A stretch of 64,000 nt of DNA from positions 62,001-126,000 of the forward strand of contig JAGLGN010000005.1 in assembly GCA_023144005.1 (NCBI GenBank), in the 5' to 3' direction. Below the pieces are notes generated by a model, which did no database searches, was not told the DNA's origin, and saw only the letters and a list, made by a program, of their open reading frames with translations. Of the stretch, positions 35,037-44,005 are shown piece after piece. The translations under genes and the position numbers were made by a program. The stretch comes from a bacterium. GTDB taxonomy: Bacteria > AUK180. Position 1 is the first letter of the stretch, and every line of letters starts with the position of its first letter.

Positions 35037-35794
35037 ATTATTCCCCAGGTTACTAGCAATACCGCGACGGCCAGGTTAAACAGAAATACCGCCCATTCCC
35101 TTTTTATGTATTTGATCACAAGGTAATCCGTGATCATAAAAAATATAAAGATATAGAACCAGATAGATGTTTTGACATCGGTCATCTCAAATACCTTGGA
35201 AAGAACAAGTGAAAAGGACACAACAAAGAGCAAATATGACGAGTAATTAAGTGTTTTCTCGAAAAAATAGAACTTTTTTGTAAATTTGAACGCCAGTCGG
35301 CCATGGCGAAAAGTTCTTTTGAATCCGCCCATTCTATAATAAAAGTGTACATAATTGAAGAATGCCAATGCGATGGCCAGAGCGACAAAGACCGTCCCTT
35401 CAAAACCCTCGACTAAGAGCGCTACAGATAGCGTGCAGAATGCAATAAGGAATGTTCGGAGATTGAACCAGAAAAAGGAATCCCCTATGGAAGCGAGAGG
35501 GGCCATCAGTGAATTTCTCATTGAAACGATCTTTGCTTCATCCTCATTGAGAAGAAGCATTTTTGAGTGAAGAGCCAATATATACGAACTCATATAGGGC
35601 TGAGTGTTGAAATAGCTCCATTCCTTTATCAATCTTTGTTTCATTTCTTCCTTGCCGTAGAGGAATCTATATACAGGTATAATCGCATAAAGGTAACCGT
35701 ATAATTGCATGTATTTGTAGCTCCAGAGATTTTGGACGGAAAGCATTCTCCTCACAACCTTTCTCAATACACGGTTGAGCCCGATCTTACCCAT
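35033..35794 (-). CDS. Mannose-family PTS permease subunit IID
   Basis: EIID is one of two membrane subunits of mannose/fructose/sorbose-class permeases. The 253-residue product has the family segments YFNTQPYMSSYILALHSKM and MAPLASIGDSFFWFNLRTFL (equivalent to the family GPLAGIGDSLFW), followed by several C-terminal membrane helices. It is shorter than the usual 280-300 residues. It overlaps the EIIC gene by 8 bp (AAGGAGTGAGGA precedes the ATG) and ends in an ATGA overlap with ptsH. Confidence 0.92.
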   Translation of the reverse strand: MGKIGLNRVLRKVVRRMLSVQNLWSYKYMQLYGYLYAIIPVYRFLYGKEEMKQRLIKEWSYFNTQPYMSSYILALHSKMLLLNEDEAKIVSMRNSLMAPLASIGDSFFWFNLRTFLIAFCTLSVALLVEGFEGTVFVALAIALAFFNYVHFYYRMGGFKRTFRHGRLAFKFTKKFYFFEKTLNYSSYLLFVVSFSLVLSKVFEMTDVKTSIWFYIFIFFMITDYLVIKYIKREWAVFLFNLAVAVLLVTWGII

Positions 35795-36593
35795 TCCTCA
35801 CTCCTTTGCCTTCTTTTATTAAAAACACAATAAATAAGAGGACTGTCAATAGATTCCAAAGAGGACTTATCCCGGACAATAGTGTTAATATTATGAGAAG
35901 CAGAGCCGGATATATGGGTAGATCGTTCCTTCTCAATTTTCTGAAAATATTCAAAGCTATCTTCGCGACAAAGCCCACGATGAAGATAACAAATATCAGA
36001 TTCAACTCACTTCCGGGTTCAATAAAAGATAGTATTTGTTTAGAAAACAGCATCATCAGAAAAAAGTAGAAATAAAGCTGAATAAAATTTAGCGAGAAAA
36101 AGAGAATGAAGCCCCATTTGGCCACGGATTCAAAGGTCTTGAACTCCCCTGACAATATATACCTCTTACTATATTCAACAAGGTAAGAATTGAACTGCCG
36201 CAAGAGAATGTCAAAATATGCGCTTACGAACGATACCAGGATAGCAAGTAATAGAAGCAATACCAAAGAGGTTGCCCAGTTATTTCCATTTATTTCGAAA
36301 CCCTGTTTTTTAAGAAAGAGAAGCGCAACGATAAGGAAGTTACCCGAAAGCACTTGATTAGGGACATAGCTGCTTCCGATCGGAAGGGAGAAAAGATAGA
36401 AAAGTTCTAAAACGACAGCGCCGGTAAGGAGGAAGTATCTGAATTCGGGCGGAAGATCAAAGAAAATGGTCAAGATCAGGACGGCAAGGGGAATAAAGAT
36501 AATTGGACGGGACAGCATGAATTGCCCCCATATCAAATTCTCTATTGCCAACAGGCCGGAAATCAGGGAAAAGACTGTTAATGTGATTATCAT
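35787..36593 (-). CDS. Mannose-family PTS permease subunit IIC
   Basis: The 268-residue protein is strongly hydrophobic with about eight membrane segments. It contains LPIGSSYVPNQVLSGNFLIVALL, which corresponds to the conserved substrate-channel region of the EIIC sorbose/mannose family. The neighbours EIIA, EIIB and EIID confirm the assignment. Similarity to ManY is lower than that of the partner subunits to their relatives, so specificity should not be inferred. It starts in an ATGA overlap with the GH57 gene. Confidence 0.88.
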   Translation of the reverse strand: MIITLTVFSLISGLLAIENLIWGQFMLSRPIIFIPLAVLILTIFFDLPPEFRYFLLTGAVVLELFYLFSLPIGSSYVPNQVLSGNFLIVALLFLKKQGFEINGNNWATSLVLLLLLAILVSFVSAYFDILLRQFNSYLVEYSKRYILSGEFKTFESVAKWGFILFFSLNFIQLYFYFFLMMLFSKQILSFIEPGSELNLIFVIFIVGFVAKIALNIFRKLRRNDLPIYPALLLIILTLLSGISPLWNLLTVLLFIVFLIKEGKGVRNG

Positions 36594-38500
36594 ATATTAA
36601 TTTCGTACTCTCCCTCATTTATGAAAATATTCACAGAAATCCCCTGAAGGATCTCTTCCACACCGGATTCGGAATTAGAAACCGTGCGTATGGGGTAAGT
36701 GATCACCCGCCAATCTTCGGGAAATGTAAATTTCAGTGACATGTCAAACGGCTTGTCAAAAAGAATGAGTTCATTGGTGAATAGGTCAGATGTGGCTCCG
36801 CAACAATACACTTCATTCGAAGGAAGAACTCTGATCTTCTCGTCTTCCGAAGATATCGCTACATTCCATTGCTGTACCAATTCCTTACTTTTATCGAGTA
36901 TCTCATTATTTATTTTAAAGCCATCGGATGATACCTTTACTGTTTTTCTTAAAATATCCTCAAGGAAAAACACCAATTCCGAATCATCGATAATTGAACT
37001 TCCATATTTCTCCGAGCCGTAATTGCTTAATATCTTCTCATTTCGATACATTTCAGCCGCGGTTATACCCGGCGTCACCGATAGATCCAAGAGAGAGAAG
37101 CGTGGATGGTCGTCATATAGCAATTCTACTTTTTTATCCTTGAGGTAATACCCGTCATGTATCGTTTTCACGCCGGAGGTATCTGACATATCTATTCGTT
37201 TGTGATAATATTCCTCTTTTCTTGTCATCACAGAAAGAATATTTCTGTTCATCTTGGAGATATCCCATTCATAAATGGTTCCTCCTGATATTGAGAAATA
37301 TGCGGCGGATCCGACTTTTTCACAGATGATGTCCTTTTCCCCCGGGTTCAGATGTGTTCGCTGATAAATAGTATCTCCAAACTCGGATTGCTTTATAAGG
37401 TGCTCAAAGATCGCATGCCGCAGATGAGGGATGTAAACTCCTCCGAAAACGCCGTGCCAATATGAGCAATTACACTGAGCTCGAAACAGGTCCATCTTTT
37501 CTTCAGGCGGATACTCCTTAAACTTTCGGCTAATTTGCAGCATTCTTCTGAGCATGATATTGATCTCAGGGTACTTCACCGAGAAATTTGACCAGAAGCC
37601 GCCCTTGATGTAGACCTTCTGCTCTTCACCAACATGGTCTTTGAGCTCTCCTAATGCATCCTGGCCCGAAGGGGAAAGGACCCACTCCATCATTTCCGGA
37701 TAGGAACAGGCGGGAATATTTATCCTTCCCATATTATCCGTATCATTGCTTTGCCCAAAATGGACGGTCTCCAGATCATCAGATTCACGCAAGGCCGTCA
37801 AGAAATTCCGGAGCCACCCCTTATCGTAGACGAGTTCATGCGTCCCGGGCCAAAGTCCGAACTTCTCACCATCATCCGCCATCGTAATGAGTTTCCCTGG
37901 GAAACGCTTCAGAAACTCCATGACTTCTTCTACCGGGTGAAACGGCATCAGATACCGCAGGGTTTTTGAAATAGGGAATGACTCCACATTTGAATCCAGA
38001 TGTTCCGCATAGAATTTTCCGGAAAGGTCCACCCTGTCAAGGCCTGCGTATTGGAAATGGTACTCATCCAAAGGGATTTGTTTTATTCCTGCAGCCGAAA
38101 GTATTTCAGGGAAATGTGGTTCCCAAACCCTTTCAGCAAGCCAGGCGGCGGATGATACCTTTCCGAAAGTATCTTCCAGTTTTTTACGGTAAAGTGTTAT
38201 TTGATCGATCGCATCCTGCCTGGGTATATTTGAAATTATGGGTTCGTAGTAGGCACCGTTAATGATCTCGACATTTCCTGAATCAACCAGTGCGCGTATA
38301 TCTGAAATATATGACGGCACATGCTTTTCCAGCCATTCGAGCAAGTATCCGCTGAAGTGAAGTGAAAATTTGATTTCCGGAAAGCTGCCCAAGACCTCGA
38401 CCAACGGACCATAGCTTTTCTCAAAAGCTTCTTTCAGCACAAAGCCGAAATTACCCACCGGCTGATGATTATGAAAGCAAAGGATCAGACGGGTCTTCAT
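36590..38500 (-). CDS. Glycoside hydrolase family 57 protein, probable 4-alpha-glucanotransferase
   Basis: The 636-residue protein begins with the GH57 motif LCFHNHQPVGNFGFV. It contains the family nucleophile region WLAERVWEP (Glu) and the acid/base region TMADDGEKFGLW (Asp), matching the Thermococcus 4-alpha-glucanotransferase pattern. The C-terminal half corresponds to the DUF1925/DUF1926 beta-sandwich domains of these enzymes. It should transfer or cleave alpha-1,4-glucan chains in the cytoplasm (no signal peptide). The ATG 38500 overlaps the EIIB stop as ATGA; a TTG at 38506 is less likely. Its place between EIIB and EIIC, inside the PTS operon, is unusual and suggests co-control of glycogen or maltodextrin turnover with PTS state. 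Confidence 0.9.
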   Translation of the reverse strand: MKTRLILCFHNHQPVGNFGFVLKEAFEKSYGPLVEVLGSFPEIKFSLHFSGYLLEWLEKHVPSYISDIRALVDSGNVEIINGAYYEPIISNIPRQDAIDQITLYRKKLEDTFGKVSSAAWLAERVWEPHFPEILSAAGIKQIPLDEYHFQYAGLDRVDLSGKFYAEHLDSNVESFPISKTLRYLMPFHPVEEVMEFLKRFPGKLITMADDGEKFGLWPGTHELVYDKGWLRNFLTALRESDDLETVHFGQSNDTDNMGRINIPACSYPEMMEWVLSPSGQDALGELKDHVGEEQKVYIKGGFWSNFSVKYPEINIMLRRMLQISRKFKEYPPEEKMDLFRAQCNCSYWHGVFGGVYIPHLRHAIFEHLIKQSEFGDTIYQRTHLNPGEKDIICEKVGSAAYFSISGGTIYEWDISKMNRNILSVMTRKEEYYHKRIDMSDTSGVKTIHDGYYLKDKKVELLYDDHPRFSLLDLSVTPGITAAEMYRNEKILSNYGSEKYGSSIIDDSELVFFLEDILRKTVKVSSDGFKINNEILDKSKELVQQWNVAISSEDEKIRVLPSNEVYCCGATSDLFTNELILFDKPFDMSLKFTFPEDWRVITYPIRTVSNSESGVEEILQGISVNIFINEGEYEINI

Positions 38501-39000
38501 GTGCAACTGCCTTTGACTTTTTCAATAAACTCCGTATCGATCATGATCTTCGCGGAATTACAGGTCAATTGAAGACACAATTTGATCCCCCTGTCTATCA
38601 TCTTTTCAAATATCTGTATATCCGAAGTTGATAAGAAGAGATAAGGAAATATCTCCCTTGAATCCTCGCTATAATGAAGGCCGCCGACATTGATCTTTGA
38701 AAAGCACATTCCACACCCGCTTAAGAGAGCGAAACAATCTTCAACCGAACGGACAAGAAGCATCGAATCGTTCAGATCCAACGAGGGAAGTTTGCTTCTG
38801 AATTGTTCGTGAGAGAATATATTCAGATGTGTTCCCGGCGGAATAGACATATCCCACAATGATTTTGTAAGAAAATCATTATTTGAGCGATCATCCACAA
38901 TGTACACATTCTTTTTATTAAGCGGCTGCAACCAACCGACATTAACCTGCCCGTGGATCAGTCTGTCGTCAATTCGCAGAGTAAAATTCTTTAATTCCAT
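38497..39000 (-). CDS. Mannose-family PTS enzyme IIB
   Basis: This cytoplasmic domain protein of 167 residues accepts phosphate from EIIA on a histidine and passes it to the incoming sugar. The active-site context LRIDDRLIHGQVNVGW is the hallmark of the sorbose/mannose EIIB family (His in LIHGQV), and VDDRSNNDFL follows as expected. The gene overlaps the 3' end of the EIIA gene by 32 bp in another frame and ends in an ATGA overlap with GH57. Confidence 0.94.
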   Translation of the reverse strand: MELKNFTLRIDDRLIHGQVNVGWLQPLNKKNVYIVDDRSNNDFLTKSLWDMSIPPGTHLNIFSHEQFRSKLPSLDLNDSMLLVRSVEDCFALLSGCGMCFSKINVGGLHYSEDSREIFPYLFLSTSDIQIFEKMIDRGIKLCLQLTCNSAKIMIDTEFIEKVKGSCT

Positions 39001-39367
39001 CTTTCCCCGCTATAATAAGATTTTTCACAAGCACCTCAAATCCATCATCATTCAGCGATGCCGCAAGTATTTTTATGACCATAGGGACATTTACTCCAGA
39101 GACACAGGCACCTTTAATATCCTGCATAAGAAGTGTTCGAGCTGTATTATCGGGCGTTCCGCCGGCGATATCCGTAAGAAAAAGACAGGTGTTGCCTTCT
39201 GCAATATCTTTTACAGATCGCAGATAATCTTTCGGATTCATACTCGGACTAAGCTGCACCGCCTCCATTCGAACAGGCGGGTCTCCGGCAAGATAAAGAA
39301 AGAACTCCTTGAGTTTTTCACAAAGCTCACCGTGAGTTAAGATCAACACAAGCACGTCTTTATTCAT
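38969..39367 (-). CDS. Mannose-family PTS enzyme IIA
   Basis: The 132-residue product starts at ATG 39367 (MNKDVLVLILTHGEL), which overlaps the hprK stop by 8 bp. An upstream extension of the frame lies inside hprK. The phosphorylated histidine is in LILTHGEL, and the switch segment LFLTDIAGGTPDNTARTLL is typical of the fold, as is the region GVNVPMVIKIL. It takes phosphate from HPr and passes it to EIIB. Confidence 0.94.
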   Translation of the reverse strand: MNKDVLVLILTHGELCEKLKEFFLYLAGDPPVRMEAVQLSPSMNPKDYLRSVKDIAEGNTCLFLTDIAGGTPDNTARTLLMQDIKGACVSGVNVPMVIKILAASLNDDGFEVLVKNLIIAGKDGIKEFYSAN

Positions 39368-40373
39368 TATCAGCAATAAAATAAAAAGAATCAATATAAC
39401 TGAGATCCTTTTTCCCCTGTTTTTTCTTCATCGACAATTTTTCATTGATGGTATTAATGGGATTCTCCCCCATAATGTTCGCAACATGAGATAGGCCTAT
39501 CAGCTCTATTATATTCGCTAAATTCTTTGATGAGGTAACAGGGATCGTGTATTTCGGTATCTTTATTCCGAGAAGTCTCTCAAATTGTATATCCATTCTC
39601 AATCTGTCGAATTTCTGATAATCTATATCTTCTCCCTTAACGAATTCCACAATTATTTCTACCCTCTTCTTATGTCGGATAGATTGAACGCCAAAGAGGG
39701 TTTTAACATCTATCAATCCTACTCCTCGAGCTTCAACATGATAGGAAAACGGACTGTTCATCCCATAACCGATCAAGAATTCATATTGTTTGTGGATCAC
39801 AACAAGGTCATCGGCGACTAGTCGATGGGAATCTGCTAAAAGCTCCAGAGCAACTTCACTTTTTCCGATGCCGCTTTCACCCTTGATAAGGATCCCAACA
39901 CCGTAAATATCCATTAAAACACCATGGACATGCGCCTTTGCTGCAAAAACGAAGTTGAGATACCTTTCAACCTTCTGAATGGTCTCCCTGCGGGAAGCAG
40001 CAGAATAGAGTAAGGTTATATGGTATTTTTTAAAGAGGTCGATCTCTCTTTTCGGGAGCCTTTTGCCGCAGATGATAATTGCGGGAATACGTAGGTCCTG
40101 CACCGATGCCAAGAACTTATCCTTTTCGGGAAATGACAAATTGGAATAGTAGGATCTCCTGTCATTTTCAATAATATACATCTGGCCTTTCTGCACATTC
40201 TTAAAATATTTCAGAAAAAGCAGGCCCAATTGACCGAATTCTGAAACCCGGATCTTTCTACTCAACCCGTGCGGAGTTTTTGCAAGATCTTCTAAAAGAA
40301 GAAAGCCCTGAAGGTCCTTTAAGAAGGTTTTTACTGTTATTCCTTCATTTGTTCTTTTTGATGTAGAGGCCAT
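39360..40373 (-). CDS. hprK: HPr kinase/phosphorylase
   Basis: HprK phosphorylates and dephosphorylates the regulatory serine of HPr according to energy state. The 337-residue protein has Walker A GILIKGESGIGKSEVALELL (about residues 150-169), the following histidine-containing SHRLVADD and the family signature YHVEARGVGLIDV. N-terminal domain and length fit. In Gram-negative genomes hprK is often next to rpoN, hpf and PTS genes, as here. The start ATG 40373 overlaps the hpf 3' end by 29 bp. Confidence 0.96.
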   Translation of the reverse strand: MASTSKRTNEGITVKTFLKDLQGFLLLEDLAKTPHGLSRKIRVSEFGQLGLLFLKYFKNVQKGQMYIIENDRRSYYSNLSFPEKDKFLASVQDLRIPAIIICGKRLPKREIDLFKKYHITLLYSAASRRETIQKVERYLNFVFAAKAHVHGVLMDIYGVGILIKGESGIGKSEVALELLADSHRLVADDLVVIHKQYEFLIGYGMNSPFSYHVEARGVGLIDVKTLFGVQSIRHKKRVEIIVEFVKGEDIDYQKFDRLRMDIQFERLLGIKIPKYTIPVTSSKNLANIIELIGLSHVANIMGENPINTINEKLSMKKKQGKKDLSYIDSFYFIADNE

Positions 40374-40860
40374 AATTCCCGTCTTTTCTCTTGAATATCA
40401 CATTAACCTCTCCCCTGTCTTCATTAAGGAAAGGATAGAAGTCAAGATCCTCTTCTTCAAGGATCAGGATCGCTTCATCAGCGGTGAGGGGCTTAATGTT
40501 GATGTGAAAAAGAAAGATCTCCTTTGCGTCTTTGTCATTTTCCTCTATGATCTGGCCTTTTACACTGGAAAAACCCTTTTTCCCTTTTACGATATTTTTG
40601 TGTTTCACGATCTTTCTCTCGAGTTTATCGATCAAAAGGTCGATCACTTCAAGCGGTTGGGCTCCCCGTTCTTTCAAGTGGAAGGTTTTTTTCCCTGAAA
40701 ATAAAGTAAGCTCAATGGAGTATCCGTTCCCCTCATGAGTGATGTTTGCCTGAGAAGAGGAAGGGGGATCGATCACTTTATCGATCTTCTCCATCTTTTT
40801 TTCAAGATAGTTCTTGATGTGATTTGTTACATGAAAATTTCCAACGATCTTTAGTTCCAT
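40345..40860 (-). CDS. hpf: Ribosome hibernation promoting factor, long form
   Basis: HPF dimerises 70S ribosomes in stationary phase. The 171-residue protein has the N-terminal S30AE/YfiA domain (LKIVGNFHVTNHIKNYLEKKMEKI) and the C-terminal dimerisation domain with DEAILILEEEDLDFYPFLNE and RKDGNYGLYIKK, so it is the long form able to make 100S dimers by itself. AGGAGG lies 5 nt before the ATG. It stands between rpoN (9-bp gap) and hprK, the common order in proteobacteria and relatives. Confidence 0.96.
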   Translation of the reverse strand: MELKIVGNFHVTNHIKNYLEKKMEKIDKVIDPPSSSQANITHEGNGYSIELTLFSGKKTFHLKERGAQPLEVIDLLIDKLERKIVKHKNIVKGKKGFSSVKGQIIEENDKDAKEIFLFHINIKPLTADEAILILEEEDLDFYPFLNEDRGEVNVIFKRKDGNYGLYIKKNK

Positions 40861-40869
40861 ACGAACCTC

Positions 40870-42294
40870 CTATGACATCCTTTTTCTAATAGAGGCGGTT
40901 GGGATGTTCAAAACGCCCCTATACTTGGCAACAGTTCTTCTTGCTACAGCAATATTATATTTTTTTGTTATCAAATCGGATATTACCTGATCGCTCAAGG
41001 GCTTATCGGCAGGTTCATTATCGATCAATTCCTTGATATATTCTTTTACCACCTTTGATGAAACACTTTCTGAATCATCGTAAGTATCGAGCTTTGAAGA
41101 GAAGAAATATTTAAGCTGAAAGATCCCGTCGGAAGTCTGAATATATTTATTTCTAGTTATTCTGCTTATTGTGGATTCATGCATTTCTACTTTCTCCGCA
41201 ATCTCTTTCAATGTGAGGGGTTTCAGTCCCAGGATCCCTTGAATCAGAAATGCTTTCTGAACTTGAAAGATCGATTTTGTTATCAAATATATGCTTCTTC
41301 TGCGCTGATAAATACCCTTGATAAGGAACATCGCATTCTCGTATTTTGACTTCATCCTTCTGATCTCTTTGTCAGTAAATAGTTTTTCATTATTAACTTC
41401 TTCGTAATAACCGGTATTTAATTTGTACTTAGAGATTCCCATGTCATTTAAAACGATGATCACTTCCTGTTTCTCATTTAAGAATACGATCGCGTCGGGA
41501 ACGATCGAGGTATTCCCTGATTCCTTGTACTGACGGCCCGGGTATAACTCCAGGGTCTTGATAAATTCTACCGCTTCCTTTATTTCCTCAAAGGAAATAT
41601 CCTCTTCCTTTGCGATCTCCTCATACCTCAATTTCAGGAAATCACTCCAGTACTTCTCGATTATTCGGCATGCCAAAGACGACTGTCCCATCTGCTGCTG
41701 GATCTGGACTTGAAGCACTTCCTGTATGGAGTAAGCCCCGACACCGATCGGGTCAAGCAGCATGAATCTTCTTCGGATCGCTTCTATCCGTTTCAGATCT
41801 ATATGAGTAAATTCTTTTTTAATAGTCAGCTCTATATCAAAGGAGGATAATTGAAGGAATCCGTCTTCGTCCAGATTGCCGGCCATATATGTCGCAAGCC
41901 ATCGTTCGTCACTCTCTTCAAAAAGGATTTGTATCTGTTTCACTAAATGCTCTTCAAGAGTTTCAGGATAGGTCAGGGTATTTTCTATTACATTATCCTC
42001 GTTACGTTCCGGCCTGCTCATCTCATCACCGAACATATTATCAACATAATAGTCAATATCTACATCGGGAGCATCCTTATCCTTGCGTTCAACGGTCTCC
42101 TCTTTGTTCTGATACTGCTCTTCCGATTTGAGAAAAGGATTCGTGCTCCACTCTTCCTCTAATTTTTCCTTCAATTCCAATGTGGATAGTTCCATGAGCT
42201 TCATGGTCTGTATAAGTGCGGGTGTAAGCCTCAATTCCTGCCTTAACTTATTCTTTAATTGGAGATTCAGGCTTAAATTCTTATCTGCACTCAT
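40870..42294 (-). CDS. rpoN: RNA polymerase sigma-54 factor
   Basis: Sigma-54 directs activator-dependent transcription. The 474-residue protein has the N-terminal activator-interaction region (LRLTPALIQTMKLMELSTLEL), an acidic linker, the core-binding domain and the C-terminal RpoN box VARRTVAKYRGVLNIPTASIRK, which contacts the -24 element. The HTH before it is present (LKEIAEKVEMHESTISRITRNKYI). It starts in an ATGA overlap with lptB. No gene for an enhancer-binding activator is in the window, and I found no convincing GG-N10-GC promoter. Confidence 0.97.
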   Translation of the reverse strand: MSADKNLSLNLQLKNKLRQELRLTPALIQTMKLMELSTLELKEKLEEEWSTNPFLKSEEQYQNKEETVERKDKDAPDVDIDYYVDNMFGDEMSRPERNEDNVIENTLTYPETLEEHLVKQIQILFEESDERWLATYMAGNLDEDGFLQLSSFDIELTIKKEFTHIDLKRIEAIRRRFMLLDPIGVGAYSIQEVLQVQIQQQMGQSSLACRIIEKYWSDFLKLRYEEIAKEEDISFEEIKEAVEFIKTLELYPGRQYKESGNTSIVPDAIVFLNEKQEVIIVLNDMGISKYKLNTGYYEEVNNEKLFTDKEIRRMKSKYENAMFLIKGIYQRRRSIYLITKSIFQVQKAFLIQGILGLKPLTLKEIAEKVEMHESTISRITRNKYIQTSDGIFQLKYFFSSKLDTYDDSESVSSKVVKEYIKELIDNEPADKPLSDQVISDLITKKYNIAVARRTVAKYRGVLNIPTASIRKRMS

Positions 42295-43034
42295 ATATCA
42301 AACGCGCTGCCCAGATAGGTACTTTTAACCGCTTCATTGTTTATCAGCTCATCGCAAGTTCCCCGGGTAAGTATCGCCCCATCGAACATTATATACGAAT
42401 ATTCTGTAATTTTCAATGTTTCCCTGACATTGTGATCTGTTATGAGTATTCCAATATTTCTATCTTTAAGCTGTACTATTATCTCTTGCAAGTCCTCTAT
42501 GGACTTCGGATCTACACCAGTAAAAGGTTCATCTAAAAGGATGAAGGCCGGATCTGAAGCGAGAGCACGGGCAATCTCAACCCTCCGGGTTTCGCCTCCG
42601 GAAAGCTGATACCCTTGATTATTGCGAACCTTGGTCAGGCCGAATTCCTCAAGTAGTCGGTCCGTCTCTTCGCTCATTTTCACCTTAGATGCCAACTTAT
42701 ATTGGAGAATGGAGAGAATATTTTCGGAAACAGTAAGGTTTCGGAAAATGGATTTTTCTTGGGGAAGATATGTTATTCCAAGGCGGCCCCGTACATGCAT
42801 CGGGAGATTTGAAATATCGCGGTCATCAATAAATATCCTGCCTGAGCGAGGGCGGATCATGCCGACTATCATATAAAAACTAGTGGTCTTGCCTGCACCG
42901 TTCGGGCCTAAGAGTCCTACTATACTCCCCCTTTTGACCTCGATCGATACGTCTTTGACAACTTCTCTCTTCTTATAGACCTTCTTCAGATGCTCTGCTT
43001 TCAGTATCAAAGAATCTCTATCTGAATAACTCAC
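42291..43034 (-). CDS. lptB: LPS export ABC transporter ATP-binding protein LptB
   Basis: LptB powers extraction of lipopolysaccharide from the inner membrane together with LptF, LptG and LptC. Motifs: Walker A GPNGAGKTTSFYMIVGMI, the family-typical YLPQEKSIFRNLTVSENI, ABC signature LSGGETRRVEIARALA, Walker B FILLDEPFTGVDP and the switch ITDHNVRETL. I place the start at GTG 43034, 9 nt after GGAGG. A TTG at 43043 directly abuts the same GGAGG and is less likely. It overlaps lptC and leads into rpoN, an arrangement common to many Gram-negative bacteria. Confidence 0.95.
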   Translation of the reverse strand: MSYSDRDSLILKAEHLKKVYKKREVVKDVSIEVKRGSIVGLLGPNGAGKTTSFYMIVGMIRPRSGRIFIDDRDISNLPMHVRGRLGITYLPQEKSIFRNLTVSENILSILQYKLASKVKMSEETDRLLEEFGLTKVRNNQGYQLSGGETRRVEIARALASDPAFILLDEPFTGVDPKSIEDLQEIIVQLKDRNIGILITDHNVRETLKITEYSYIMFDGAILTRGTCDELINNEAVKSTYLGSAFDI

Positions 43035-43542
43035 TGTTATCAACCTCCAAAGACATCTTGTCTATCCTCTCTATATAAATGTTAATGAAATTATTTTCGC
43101 TTGTCAAATAATGACCCTCAATTGTCCTTCCCTCCTCGATAATAATGAACTTAAAGTCCCCGGGTACAAGTATCTTATCCCCGGGAATATCGTAATACAG
43201 CCGGGAACACATGAGAAGATGATCCCCATCCTCATACTTCACATTACCCGATAGGATCATCGACACATCCATGGTGAGGGTTCCCGAATCTCCGGTAACA
43301 CGACTCCGGCCGGAAGCCAACTGGAATTCCACATCACAATGCTTACCCGAGATATCATTGCCTGCTATCAGTATATCCTTGCCTTTGAAATGCCAAAGAT
43401 ATTCACCAGAACTGCTGGAGTGCAAGGATAATGTTTTGATCGAGTAATCCCCCTGAAAGTCCCGAAATACCGACTTTCCGCCCTTGGCGCAACCGGGTAG
43501 GATGATCAATAACAGAAGAAATATTAAGTTAAATCTACTCAT
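43018..43542 (-). CDS. lptC: LptC-like LPS export lipoprotein
   Basis: The 174-residue protein starts with a lipoprotein signal (FLLLLIILPGC, cysteine at residue 18). An OstA/LptC-like beta-jellyroll follows, with repeated short strands around FKGKDILIAG, SGNVKYEDGDHLLMCSRLYYDIPGDKILV. Position between kdsC and lptB is the classic place of lptC. Escherichia coli LptC has a membrane helix instead of a lipid anchor; lipoprotein forms occur in other phyla. The start overlaps the kdsC stop by 8 bp. Confidence 0.86.
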   Translation of the reverse strand: MSRFNLIFLLLLIILPGCAKGGKSVFRDFQGDYSIKTLSLHSSSSGEYLWHFKGKDILIAGNDISGKHCDVEFQLASGRSRVTGDSGTLTMDVSMILSGNVKYEDGDHLLMCSRLYYDIPGDKILVPGDFKFIIIEEGRTIEGHYLTSENNFINIYIERIDKMSLEVDNSELFR

Positions 43543-44005
43543 CCAAGATAATATCTATCAGTTCTCTTACCGCCCCGGCGCCACCGGGCTTAGACATGAC
43601 CATATGGGCCTTTTCCTTAACCTTGTAATGAGCATCCCTGGGGACAGTAAAATAGCCCACATAGGGCAGGACGGAAAGGTCGGGAATATCATCCCCGATA
43701 AATACAGAATTCTCCTTGGAAATATTCAACTCTGCCAATATTTTCTGAACCGCGACGCTCTTATCTTCGCCGTCAACAAAGCTCACGGGACATCCTAATT
43801 CCTTTGCGCGCTTTTGCGTGGCGGGATCTCTTCGTCCGGTAATCCAGTAGATATGAATTCCCGCCTGAATGGCTTTGATGATACCGTATCCATCCTTTGT
43901 ATTAAAACTCTTGGAGTAACTTCCGTCATTTGAAATAAGTAGATTGCCGTCGGTCAATACACCGTCAACATCGCAGAAAATTATCTCGATGGTCTTTGGG
44001 ATCAT
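43535..44005 (-). CDS. kdsC: 3-deoxy-D-manno-octulosonate 8-phosphate phosphatase
   Basis: KdsC removes the phosphate from KDO-8-phosphate in LPS core synthesis. The 156-residue HAD-superfamily protein (C0 type, no cap) has [16 protein letters not shown] with the nucleophile Asp, the KdsC-typical [25 protein letters not shown] and the acidic [10 protein letters not shown]. It forms tetramers in known cases. It lies in an ATGA overlap after the ugpC-type gene and is followed by lptC and lptB. Confidence 0.95.
   Translation of the reverse strand: MIPKTIEIIFCDVDGVLTDGNLLISNDGSYSKSFNTKDGYGIIKAIQAGIHIYWITGRRDPATQKRAKELGCPVSFVDGEDKSVAVQKILAELNISKENSVFIGDDIPDLSVLPYVGYFTVPRDAHYKVKEKAHMVMSKPGGAGAVRELIDIILDE

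Noticed and set aside
40870..42294. Sigma-54 (-24/-12) promoters in the window
   Set aside because: I looked for TGGCAC-N5-TTGC in the gaps and found no convincing match; the visible promoters are of sigma-70 type.
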